Source: Campylobacter troglodytis (lineage in GTDB: Bacteria; Campylobacterota; Campylobacteria; Campylobacterales; Campylobacteraceae). Taken from it: a stretch of DNA of 33,247 nucleotides. Within the stretch, counting starts at the first letter, position 1; each line of letters starts with the position of its first letter. Both the position numbers and the translations under genes were made by a program. The notes under the pieces were generated by a model. That model saw only the letters and a program-made list of their open reading frames with translations, did not search any database and had not been told where the DNA came from. Below are positions 18,263 to 25,328 of the stretch, piece by piece. The DNA lies in NCBI RefSeq assembly GCF_006864425.1, contig NZ_QHLI01000031.1, positions 1 through 33,247 of the forward strand. Direction: 5' to 3'.

Positions 18263-18325
18263 TGTTTTTCCTTTCGTTTAGGTTTTGCTTTGTAATTTGA
18301 ATTGCTATAAATCGCATTTGCGATT

Positions 18326-18640
18326 CTCGCAATGACTAGTAATGACCCCTCCCCCAGCCCCTATCACAAGGGGAGGGGAGTTTTATATTTCTTTCCTCCT
18401 CCCCTTGCGGAGGAGGGGGTTTGCTTCGCAAAACTTGCAACCCGTTGGGTGGGGTGGGTATTACAAACTACAAACCACAAATTACAGAACACTGACCTTG
18501 TTTTAATTAAGGTCTATATTCCGTTACCCACCCCCCAAACCCCCCTTTGCAAGTGAGGGGGCTTTTGGTTGGAATCCACGCTTGCAAGTGAGGGGGGGGG
18601 GGGGGGGGTTAATGTGTTGCCCATCCGCAAGGTAGGGGGA
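18326..18640. repeat. GC-rich dispersed repeats
   Basis: Several copies of a C/G-rich repeat with forms of CCCACCCC, TTGCAAGTGAGGGGGC and CTTTTGG lie head to tail. The same family recurs at about 19135-19165, 19613-19650, 19948-19990 and 31228-31300. One copy carries the G17 tract. There is no protein-coding sense. Confidence 0.65.
18592..18608 (+). repeat. Poly-G tract (G17) in a GC-rich repeat
   Basis: Seventeen consecutive G follow AAGTGA and precede TTAATGTGTTGCCCATCCGC. The sister copy near 31237-31274 (opposite strand) has only six G at this place. Confidence 0.85.
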
Positions 18641-18816
18641 AGATTTAGAATTCACGCTTTCAAAGTAGGGGGACTTTGAACTTAAATTCAAGCATTTTTT
18701 GTCGGCTGTGGATTCTTTTCTACACTCAGAATGACAATGATTTGGATTGCCACGCTTGCAATTCTCGCTCACAATGACAAAAAAGGCTTTGCGTGATTTG
18801 TCGTTATCATCGCAAT

Positions 18817-19044
18817 TTGCCAAAATTTTATCTTTTGTTTTTGTGTCTATGATAAAGGCTTCATTATAGCCTGTTAAAATGTCACGGTATATAGAAATAT
18901 CCCATTCTTTTAAGGGCGTGCCGATTTTTCGATTTTAGCTTTGAGTGCAAGAAGCTCATTGCTATCAAAGATAAAGGCTTCTTTGTTAAGCTGGCTTTGG
19001 GGGATTTGCGTGGTGTTTAGCATTGATAGTTTTATTTGTAACAT
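18817..19044 (-). pseudogene. Fragment of a type IIG restriction-modification enzyme
   Basis: On the minus strand MLQIKLSMLNTTQIPQSQL is followed by ELLALKAKIEK; then, one frame over, PLKEWDISIYRDILTGYNEA and FIIDTKTKDKILAN. The second part is the conserved region before the target-recognition domain of type IIG enzymes (usually GTPLKEWDI.IYRGILTGYNEAF). The break near 18930 is explained by one missing A in GAAAAATCGG. Both flanks end in dispersed repeats. It is a remnant only. Confidence 0.75.
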
Positions 19045-19372
19045 TTTTTTTGAATTTTTGTTTGAATTCTTTGTTGAATTTAAGGAATTTATTGGATTTT
19101 AGGCGCTTTGTGAATTTTCAGAGTTTTCATACACACTCCTAAACCCACTTTGCAAGGCAGAGGGGGAGAATCAGCGAAGAATATCTCCATAAGAGAGCGG
19201 ACTTTTTACCTTTGTCATATTGAGGCTTTGCAAAAGCCAAAATATCTCGTAATTCAAAAAAGAGATTTTTTTGCTACGGCTACGCCTTGCAACCCGCCCT
19301 GTCGCTACGCTCAAAATGACAAAGTTTTGTGAATTTTTTAAGAAATTCACGGGTTTTGGCCTTTTACGCTTT

Positions 19373-19465
19373 TTATATCAATTCAATTTTGCTTTCGTTT
19401 AAGTCATAAAGGCTATAAACTAATGTGTTGATTTCTTGTTCTAGCTTGCTTATCTTGTCATTGCG
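19373..19465 (-). pseudogene. C-terminal scrap of a type IIG restriction-modification enzyme
   Basis: Minus-strand translation gives KISKLEQEINTLVYSLYDLN followed by ESKIELI and a stop, the typical end of type IIG enzymes (EIDxLVYxLYxLxExEI). It lies upstream, in the coding direction, of the internal fragment at 18817-19044, so the pieces are out of order or come from two genes. Confidence 0.6.
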
Positions 19466-20159
19466 AGAGCCCTTAGGCTCGTGGTAATCTATGTTTTTGC
19501 TTTGTGAATTGCCACGAGAATTCTGCGGATTGCCTTGCAATGACGAAGTGGAGTGGATTGCTTCGGCTTTGCTTTGCAATGACGAAGTGGCTGAATTTTG
19601 TGAATTTTCTAACGACCCACCCCCTAAATCCCCATTTGCAAGGGAGGGGGACTTTTGGTTTGAATTTTCTAGGGCTTTGCTTTGTTTGCTTTTTTTGGTG
19701 TTTTTGGTATTAGGTAGGTTAAATAAGACAGCTTGAGGGTTTGTGTCTTTGTCATATTGAGGCTTTGCAAAAGCCGAAATATCTCTTTTTTTTAGATGCT
19801 TCGCAACGCTTTATATAACAAAATTTTAGGCTTTTGCCTAAATTTTTATGGATTTTACTTCGTGCTACGCACTCGTAACACATTTTTGCTACGCAAAAAC
19901 CGCTTCGCTTGTGCCGCCACGAATTTGCTAACGCAAATTCTCGCAATGACGACCCACCTCCCAAATCCCCTCCGCAATGGAAGGGGGCTTTTGTTACCGA
20001 ACATAGACTACAAAACACAGAGTGCAGAAGATGAAAAATTAAAGGACATTTTAAATTCAAACAAGTGCGAACGGAATACATAACATATACTACAAAACAC
20101 AGAAAATGTGAAAAATAAAAAATCGCTTGAATTTTAAATTCAAACAAATTTGATTTATT

Positions 20160-20480
20160 TGTCATTTTGAGTTTTCATAAGGAAGCGACCCAACGGATTG
20201 GGTAGCCGTAGCAAAAAAATCTCAAGACTCCCCTTGTCATTTTGAGCGTAGCGAAAGGGCGGATTGGGTAGCCGTAGCAAAAATATCTCAAGCCTTCCCT
20301 TGTCATTTTGAGCGTAGCGACAGGGCGGGTTGCAAGGCGTAGCCGTAGCAAAAAAATCTCAAACGACTTAAATAGAGATACTTAGCACACGCGAAGACAG
20401 ACAAATGGGGACTTGAGATACCTTGCACAAAACCTCAGTATGACAAGGATTTAGAGTTTCTTTGCTTAGTATGACAATAT
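20160..20480. repeat. Tandem dispersed repeats, three with mini-inserts
   Basis: Three left halves beginning GTCATTTTGAG follow one another (about 20160, 20235 and 20300). Each has a GC-rich hairpin segment (such as CCCAACGGATTGGG or AGGGCGGGTTGCAAGGCG) ending GTAGCCGTAGC before the A-run and ATCTCAA. In the short copy at 8880 the same junction has no such segment. Confidence 0.65.
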
Positions 20481-20595
20481 TTCAAAGCCTTATTACACTT
20501 AGAGAACACTTTGCTTCGTGCGACAAAGTTAATACTTTAAAAAAGCAAATAAATTCAAAACAAAACCCTTTAACCATCCCTTTTAAATTCAAAGC

Positions 20596-21693
20596 CTAAG
20601 CCCACAATTTTGCTATGAATTTTAAAAGAGGATTTTTGCTGTCCTTAAAAAAGGCTTGAGGGGAACTTTTAAACTTCCTAAAAAGCCTGTAAAATTTAGT
20701 ATGAGAGATTCTTGTTTGCAAATTTTGTGGCAAAAATGAAAAGCCTTTGTGGCTTAGCTCATATAAATAAGGCTTGTAGATGAAAGAGCTTAGGGGGTGA
20801 AACTGTCTGTTTTCGGGTAGCTCCTCTTGTAAATAACCTTGTAATTTGCTAAAAAATCTCTTGTGGTTTTTGTCCTTGTTGTCAAAATAGCCGTTTTGAT
20901 TTGGCTCACTGTGCCAAAAATGATACAAATAAAGCCCATAAAAGCAGCACTCATAGCCAAGCAGAGAAAAATACGCCCTAAAGCCCTTAAATTCGCTAAA
21001 ATCCCAATTTCGGCTATCATAAAGCATAGCCCTTGGCATTTTTTCAAAGGCTTGAGTTTTAAGCAGCACCCTTGCAAGTAAATCAAAGTCCTCATAGCCG
21101 TGCCCCACAAAGTCCTCATCAAAGCCCCCAAGCCTTAAAAAAAGCTCTTTGTTTATGGCAAAAGAGCTTGTAGAAACGGGGGTAAAAAACTTCACAAGCT
21201 CGTTTTTGCCAGAAATTAAATCATTTTGAATGATAAGCTCAAACTCTTCTTCTTTTTTCGTAGGCAAAAGGGCATTTGCTTCTTCTTTTAAAAAGACACA
21301 AGGAAGGACAATGAGGGCGTTTTGATTATTTGCGAAGTCTTTAAGCTCTATGAGCTTTAAAATTTTAGCTAAGTTAGCGCTTGTTAGATAATAATCCACA
21401 TCAAGTGCCATCACCACTTCAAATTTGGCATTTTTAACGCCTAAATTTCTGCAAGCTCCTTGAGAAAAAAAGCCTCTTTCTTGCTGAGCCTCATCTTTTA
21501 GGTAAGTATGCCCACTTTCTTTGATAAGGGCTTGAATTTCAGGGGCAAGCTCAGAGGAAAAGCCCTCCACAAAGATATATTCCACACTTTCACCACTTGT
21601 AAAGTCCCTAACCTTTTGAAGAACCCTATCTTTGATGTAAGGTCTTTGCTTACTTAATCCAAAAGGAATGATGATAGAAAGCCTAGCTTGCAT
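20596..21693 (-). CDS. Family 2 glycosyltransferase
   Basis: Probable cytoplasmic or membrane-associated GT-A glycosyltransferase of 365 aa acting in surface polysaccharide synthesis. The N-terminus RLSIIIPFGL is the nucleotide-binding first strand. ALDVDYYL (near 96) carries the DxD-type metal site. RLGGFDEDFVGHGYEDFDLL (about 196-215) is the acceptor-side motif seen in galactosyltransferase-like and chondroitin-synthase-type enzymes. EERGFF-type wording is replaced by QQERGFFSQGACRNLGV, the usual donor-site helix. Its ATG lies 9 nt after the nssR stop, so it may be read through from the nssR promoter, an odd pairing not known to me from C. jejuni. Sugar and linkage cannot be deduced. Confidence 0.85.
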   Translation of the reverse strand: MQARLSIIIPFGLSKQRPYIKDRVLQKVRDFTSGESVEYIFVEGFSSELAPEIQALIKESGHTYLKDEAQQERGFFSQGACRNLGVKNAKFEVVMALDVDYYLTSANLAKILKLIELKDFANNQNALIVLPCVFLKEEANALLPTKKEEEFELIIQNDLISGKNELVKFFTPVSTSSFAINKELFLRLGGFDEDFVGHGYEDFDLLARVLLKTQAFEKMPRAMLYDSRNWDFSEFKGFRAYFSLLGYECCFYGLYLYHFWHSEPNQNGYFDNKDKNHKRFFSKLQGYLQEELPENRQFHPLSSFIYKPYLYELSHKGFSFLPQNLQTRISHTKFYRLFRKFKSSPQAFFKDSKNPLLKFIAKLWA

Positions 21694-21702
21694 AAAAGGC
21701 TC

Positions 21703-22299
21703 TCAACCAAGCAAGGCTTGCAAGATGGGCTTTGATACAAGCTTAATCTTGCCCTTGTTTGTGGTGATGGCTTTTTCAGCCTTAAGGGCTTTTATGATGC
21801 GAGAGAGGCTTTCTGCTCTGGCATTTAGCTCTGTGGCTATTTGCCTTTGACTAAGATTATTTAGCCTTGCTTCATTTTCAAGCACATAGATGATAAATCT
21901 TTGTTTTAAGGATACTTGATTTTGATTAAGCTCTCTTTCTAAAATTCTAATCTTTTCAAACAAAGAAGTTATCATAAGCAAGGAAAAATCAGCATTGTTT
22001 AAACACAGCCTTTTAAAATCCTCAAATTCAAGGCACAAAAGCTCGCTATCCTCCTCACAAATGGCACTTGCTGGGTAAAGCCCTTGTTTAAAGGCTGGCA
22101 TTTCAGCTATGAAGCTTAGAGGCTTAAATAAATGCAAGGTGATTTCTTTACTCAAAGAAGGGCTCTTATACACCCTCACAGCCCCCCTTAAAAGCAAGAA
22201 AAAGCTTTTTGCCCTATCTTGCTCATAAAAGATGATATTGCCCTTTTTGTAAAGCCTTTTGGTGCCGATTTTTTCTAACTCTTTGACGAACTCTTTCAC
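21703..22299 (-). CDS. nssR: Crp/Fnr-family nitrosative-stress regulator
   Basis: Transcription factor of the Crp/Fnr superfamily, 198 aa, corresponding to C. jejuni NssR, which activates the globin genes in response to nitrosative stress. The N-terminal cyclic-nucleotide-like beta barrel covers about residues 15-115 (KGNIIFYEQDRAKSFFLLLRG; KEITLHLF). A dimer helix follows, then a winged helix-turn-helix with LSQRQIATELNARAESLSRI as the recognition unit (about 151-170). There is no Fnr-type cysteine cluster. The start is GTG at 22299: an in-frame stop lies just upstream and no ATG is suitably placed. It is divergent from ctb across 77 bp, as in C. jejuni (Cj0466/Cj0465c). Confidence 0.85.
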   Translation of the reverse strand: MKEFVKELEKIGTKRLYKKGNIIFYEQDRAKSFFLLLRGAVRVYKSPSLSKEITLHLFKPLSFIAEMPAFKQGLYPASAICEEDSELLCLEFEDFKRLCLNNADFSLLMITSLFEKIRILERELNQNQVSLKQRFIIYVLENEARLNNLSQRQIATELNARAESLSRIIKALKAEKAITTNKGKIKLVSKPILQALLG

Positions 22300-22301
22300 C
22301 T

Positions 22302-22315
22302 TTAACCTAAATCAA
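22302..22315. promoter_or_regulatory. Candidate NssR operator
   Basis: TTAACCTAAATCAA matches the first half of the NssR consensus TTAAC-N4-GTTAA exactly and the second half at 3 of 5 bases. It lies between nssR and ctb, about 25 bp upstream of the putative ctb -10 box. Confidence 0.4.
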
Positions 22316-22340
22316 TCTTTATTAAGTAAAAATTAGCTAA

Positions 22341-22346
22341 TATTAT
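22341..22346 (+). promoter_or_regulatory. Probable -10 box of ctb
   Basis: TATTAT within CTAATATTATAGCC, about 31 nt before the ctb ATG. AAAGGA follows as ribosome-binding site 7 nt before the start. Confidence 0.5.
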
Positions 22347-22376
22347 AGCCTAAAATTCAAAAACAAAGGACAAACA

Positions 22377-22754
22377 ATGAAGTATGACACCATAAATAAA
22401 GAGGCTTTAGATAAATTAATGGAGCTTTTTTATGAAAAAATTCGCAAGCACAAGGAACTTGGAGTTATCTTTAATGCAAAGGTAGGCACTAGCGATGAGG
22501 AGTGGGCAGCTCACAAGGAAAAGATTAGCAATTTTTGGCAAGGAATGCTCTTAGGCGAGGGAAATTACAGCGGACAGCCTATGAAAGCCCATGTAGAGTT
22601 ACCTCCCTTTCCAAGAGAGTTTTTTAATCACTGGCTAGGGCTTTTTGAAGAAAGCCTAGATAAACTCTTTGTAGAAGAAATAAAGGGCATAATCTTACAA
22701 AGGGCGCAAATGATAGCACAGAATTTCCAAAGGGTGCTTTATGCTGGTTCTTAG
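22377..22754 (+). CDS. ctb: Group III truncated haemoglobin Ctb
   Basis: Cytoplasmic haem protein of the group III truncated globins (125 aa), part of the NO and oxygen response of Campylobacter. It aligns closely with C. jejuni Ctb as I remember it: TSDEEWxxHKxKI-NFWxGMLLGEG, QP-K-H--LPPFPxEFF and ILQRAQMIAxxFQ. Key haem-pocket residues are Tyr19 (B10), His46 (E7) and the proximal ligand His72 (F8). The ribosome-binding site is AAAGGA. Divergent transcription from nssR and a candidate NssR box support NssR control. No second globin gene (cgb) is in this window. Confidence 0.95.
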   Translation: MKYDTINKEALDKLMELFYEKIRKHKELGVIFNAKVGTSDEEWAAHKEKISNFWQGMLLGEGNYSGQPMKAHVELPPFPREFFNHWLGLFEESLDKLFVEEIKGIILQRAQMIAQNFQRVLYAGS

Positions 22755-23460
22755 GGACTTGAATTTGTGAGGCTTAGAGGCTTTGGCTTTCATAGGCTGT
22801 TAGTTGAGGCTTGAATTTTGTAGTGGCTTTTTAGGCTTTGAATTTTTTGTTTAGGCTTTTTGAGTTTATGAAATTTAGAATTTTGTAAGCCTTGAATTTT
22901 ATAGTTGTTTTTTGAAGGTTTTGAATTTTTTTTGAGGCTTTGAAATTTTTAGGCTTGAATTTGCAAGGCTTGAATTCATAAAGACAACTTAGAATTTAAG
23001 GCTTGAATTTGTTGAGCTAGCTTAGAATTTGAGGCTTGAAAGGATTTGAATTTATAAAGATAACTTAGAATTTAAAGATCTTGACTTTGTAAAAATAGTT
23101 TAAAGCTTAAATTTAAAGGCTCTTTAAATTCAAAGAACTAAGCCTTGAATTTAATTTCCAAGCTTTAAGGCAAGGCTCATTAAGCCTTGAATTTAAGGGC
23201 TGATTTAAAGCTTAGGGCTTGAATTTGTTAAGATAGTTTAGAATTTGCAACTTGGAGTCTAATTTAGAAATTAAGGCTTGAATTTAAAGTTTAATTTAAA
23301 ATCATAAATCTCACTTAAAAATCAGCTTGAATTTTAAAATGTAATTGACTCAAGATACTTGAATTTAATAAAATATCATTTTAAACTTTGAATAATAAAA
23401 TGAAAAATAAACATATAATATGTTTTTAAATTTCCAAAAAAATTTAAGGAATTTTAAAGT
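22755..23460. other. RAATTY-rich spacer
   Basis: A gene-free stretch of low complexity. The phrase GGCTTGAATTT and its variants recur, and I count by eye about 24 hexamers of the form RAATTY (GAATTT, AAATTT, AAATTC, GAATTC) between 22755 and 23360, roughly ten times the chance expectation for 70% AT DNA. I find no gene or terminator-like stem beyond this. Confidence 0.6.
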
Positions 23461-24095
23461 ATTTTTTTGCTCCGTTAAGCCTCTTGTAATTTTGCAAGAA
23501 GCCTTGATTTAGAGGTGAAAAATTACCAAACCTTGTCAAATTCCTCATAAAAGCTTGTGTAAGATTTTCAAATAAATTCACATTTTAATAGCCAAAAAAT
23601 GCGAGAAGCTTTCTAAAATTAGTACTGAGCTTGAAGTTTATGAAAATTACTTTTTGCTTACTTGCACTTGTAGCTGTGTAGTAGAAGGTGCAAAAACATA
23701 GGAGCAAGCAAAAGATCCTAAAAACGAGTTTGTAAATGAGCTAATCCATATTAACGAAATTGTGAATTTTTTTGTTTCGTGTTTCACACTCGCAACTGTA
23801 AGCAGAAGTTTGCAAAGTTTAGACTTGCTAAATTTCGTGGAATAAAGAAAGCAAATTTTATCCTTCATTTAAAAGAAATAGAATTAAGACGAAAATTTTA
23901 GGACAAAATTCTCATCAAAATTTATTAAAGTTGATGGGAGAAAATCCTATTAGAGTATATTGAGCCTAAAATTTTATATAAAATTTTCTTAAAATGGCTT
24001 AGGAAAAATCCTAGCTCATTTTAGGCTAAAAGTATCAATCGCTAAATTTATTGAAATTGATAAGTCAAAATTTTGCTAAAGCACCTTGAGGCTAT
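23461..24095 (+). pseudogene. IS1595-type remnant with internal deletion (copy C) and nested right ends
   Basis: Recognisable pieces are CEKLSKISTELEVYENYF (about 23597-23653), GAKT, a jump to NEFVNELIHINEIVNFF, then RLAKFRGIKKANFILHLKE. Everything between the GAKT and NEF motifs is deleted. Mini-inserts sit at about 23469-23500, 23656-23686 and 23774-23807. After the coding part come three IS right-end scraps in a row: one ending TATATTGAGCC (about 23965), one ending GGCTAAAAGTATCAATCGC (24026-24044) and one ending CACCTTGAGGCT (about 24095). The region is a graveyard of at least two IS subtypes. Confidence 0.7.
23774..23807 (+). repeat. Mini-insert at the VNFF site (occupied; empty in other copies)
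   Basis: The 34-nt segment GTTTCGTGTTTCACACTCG..AGCAGAA follows GAATTTTTTT. In copies A, B and D the same place reads GAATTTCTG straight into the next codons, so this is an occupied site with three empty counterparts. Confidence 0.6.
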
Positions 24096-24314
24096 TTTTT
24101 AAGGATTTTAGGGGCTGTAAATTTTCTTGCCTTGTGTTTTTGAAAGGCATTTAAAAGGCTAGATCCATTTTAAGCCTTAAATTTAAATGCTTGTAAAAGT
24201 CCTTGTAAAAGAAGTTCTAGGATCAAAAAATTTGCAAGAAAATTGAGCGGTAAAATAAAGCTTGAATTTCAAAAAACTGTTTTAAAGCCTTGAAGTAAGA
24301 TCAAAATAAATTAC

Positions 24315-24375
24315 AAAATCTAAGTAGCTGCAATTATAAGAACTAAAAATATCAAGCTTTAAAGTATTTGTATAA
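24315..24375 (+). repeat. 61-bp direct repeat, left of IS copy D
   Basis: Starts AAAATCTAAGTAGCTGCAAT and ends ATTTGTATAA directly before the left terminal repeat. An approximately 85% identical copy begins directly after the right terminal repeat, at 25208. Confidence 0.65.
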
Positions 24376-25207
24376 GGCGATTGATACTTTTAGCTGATAT
24401 AATTACGGCCCAAAGTTTGGTAAAATCGATCTTAGTATATATTTTTGCCCTACATTTGAAAGCGGAAATTTAATCAACTTTGGAGTGTTTTTGTGCTGAT
24501 ATTTGCGTAAGCAAAATCGCTGTTTTATGTAAGGTTTCTCGCCCTTGCGTGAATGCAATTGTGCAGCAAGCTTTTGATAGCAAAAGAGTGTGAAAAAATA
24601 TCTAAAATGAGTGGTGGGATTGAATAGGGTGAGAGTTATTTTTTTACTTCGTTACACTCGTAACTGCTAGCAGAAGGGACAAAAAGAGTGCGTGGAAAGC
24701 GTGGGCGTGGGGCTGGAAAAAAGACACCTGTGTTTTTGCTTCGTTACCCCTCTTGTCCCTTTGCGAGAAGGAATGCTAAAATGCAATCGCACGAGTTTAT
24801 ACGCTCAAACATTGCTCTGCCAAAGAGCTACTGCCCATCATAAAGGACTTTTCGGAGCTTGAATAAAGTGAAATTTACAGCGATGGATTAAAATCCTACG
24901 GTGCCTTGGTGGATTTTTTACTTCGCCTTGCTCGTCTTTTTACAAGAAGAAACAAAGGCACATTACAGGGTAAAACATAGTGCAAATGAGTTTGCAAATG
25001 GACGAAGCCATATCAACGAAATTGTGAATTTCTGAGGACCTTACAAAGGCTAGATTAAGTTAGTTTCACGGCAAGGGAATTTTTCACGCATTTGAAAGAA
25101 ACTGAATTTAGATACAATGTCAAGGTTAAAAACGAAAATTTGTATAAAATTTTGTTGAAATGGCTTAGGAAAATCCTAGCTCATTTTAGCTAAAAGTATC
25201 AATTGCC
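24376..25207 (+). mobile_element. Degenerate IS1595-type insertion sequence (copy D)
   Basis: Terminal inverted repeats GGCGATTGATACTTTTAGCT (24376-24395) and its near-complement TAAAAGTATCAATTGCC (to 25207) bound 832 bp. Inside, the frame can be followed as IAKECEKISKM, GESYF, GTKRVRGKRGRGAGKKTPVF, GMLKCNR, GALVDF, HYRVKHSANEFANGRSHINE and NF. Inserts at 24646-24675 (after ESYF, with an in-frame TAA), 24738-24769 (after PVF) and about 24920-24948 (after LVDF) interrupt it, along with point stops. The terminal repeats differ from those of copies A and B, so this is a second subtype. Confidence 0.78.
24646..24675 (+). repeat. Mini-insert at the ESYF site of copy D
   Basis: TAT TTT is followed by an extra TTT, then ACTTCGTTACACTCGTAACT..GCAGAA, then GGG ACA AAA. 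Removing 33 nt restores ESYFGTKRVRGKRG exactly. The insert keeps the frame but carries TAA. Confidence 0.7.
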
Positions 25208-25268
25208 AAAATCTAATTAGCTACAATCACAACAACTAAAAATATCAAGCTTCAAAGCATTTATATGA
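25208..25268 (+). repeat. 61-bp direct repeat, right of IS copy D
   Basis: Starts AAAATCTAATTAGCTACAAT directly after the right terminal repeat. It is the counterpart of 24315-24375. Confidence 0.65.
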
Positions 25269-25328
25269 AGTTAAATTCAAGGACTCATTTTAAAAGCCTC
25301 AAAACAAGTCCTCAAAGCTTAGGCTAAA

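Larger units (their letters stand above)
19045..20595. other. Repeat-filled region without intact genes
   Basis: Besides the restriction-enzyme scrap, this stretch holds dispersed palindromic repeats at about 19212-19322, 19456-19600, 19748-19953 and 20160-20480, and GC-rich repeats near 19613 and 19948. At 19850-19950 several short hairpins follow each other: GTGC-TAC-GCAC, TTTTTGC-TAC-GCAAAAA and AATTTGC-TAA-CGCAAATT. The frames of 60-140 codons here are translations of repeats. Confidence 0.65.

Noticed and set aside
19150-20165. Several frames of 60-137 codons among the repeats
   Set aside because: Each is explained by dispersed or GC-rich repeats translated in one phase; only the restriction-enzyme scraps resemble proteins.
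20160-20480. Possible CRISPR array because of regularly repeated GTCATTTTGAG units
   Set aside because: Units have palindromic ends, unequal lengths and repeat-derived rather than unique spacers; no cas genes are visible.
24900-25100. Possible intact transposase in copy D
   Set aside because: Besides the inserts there are point stops (in KG*I and F*GP), so it cannot be functional.
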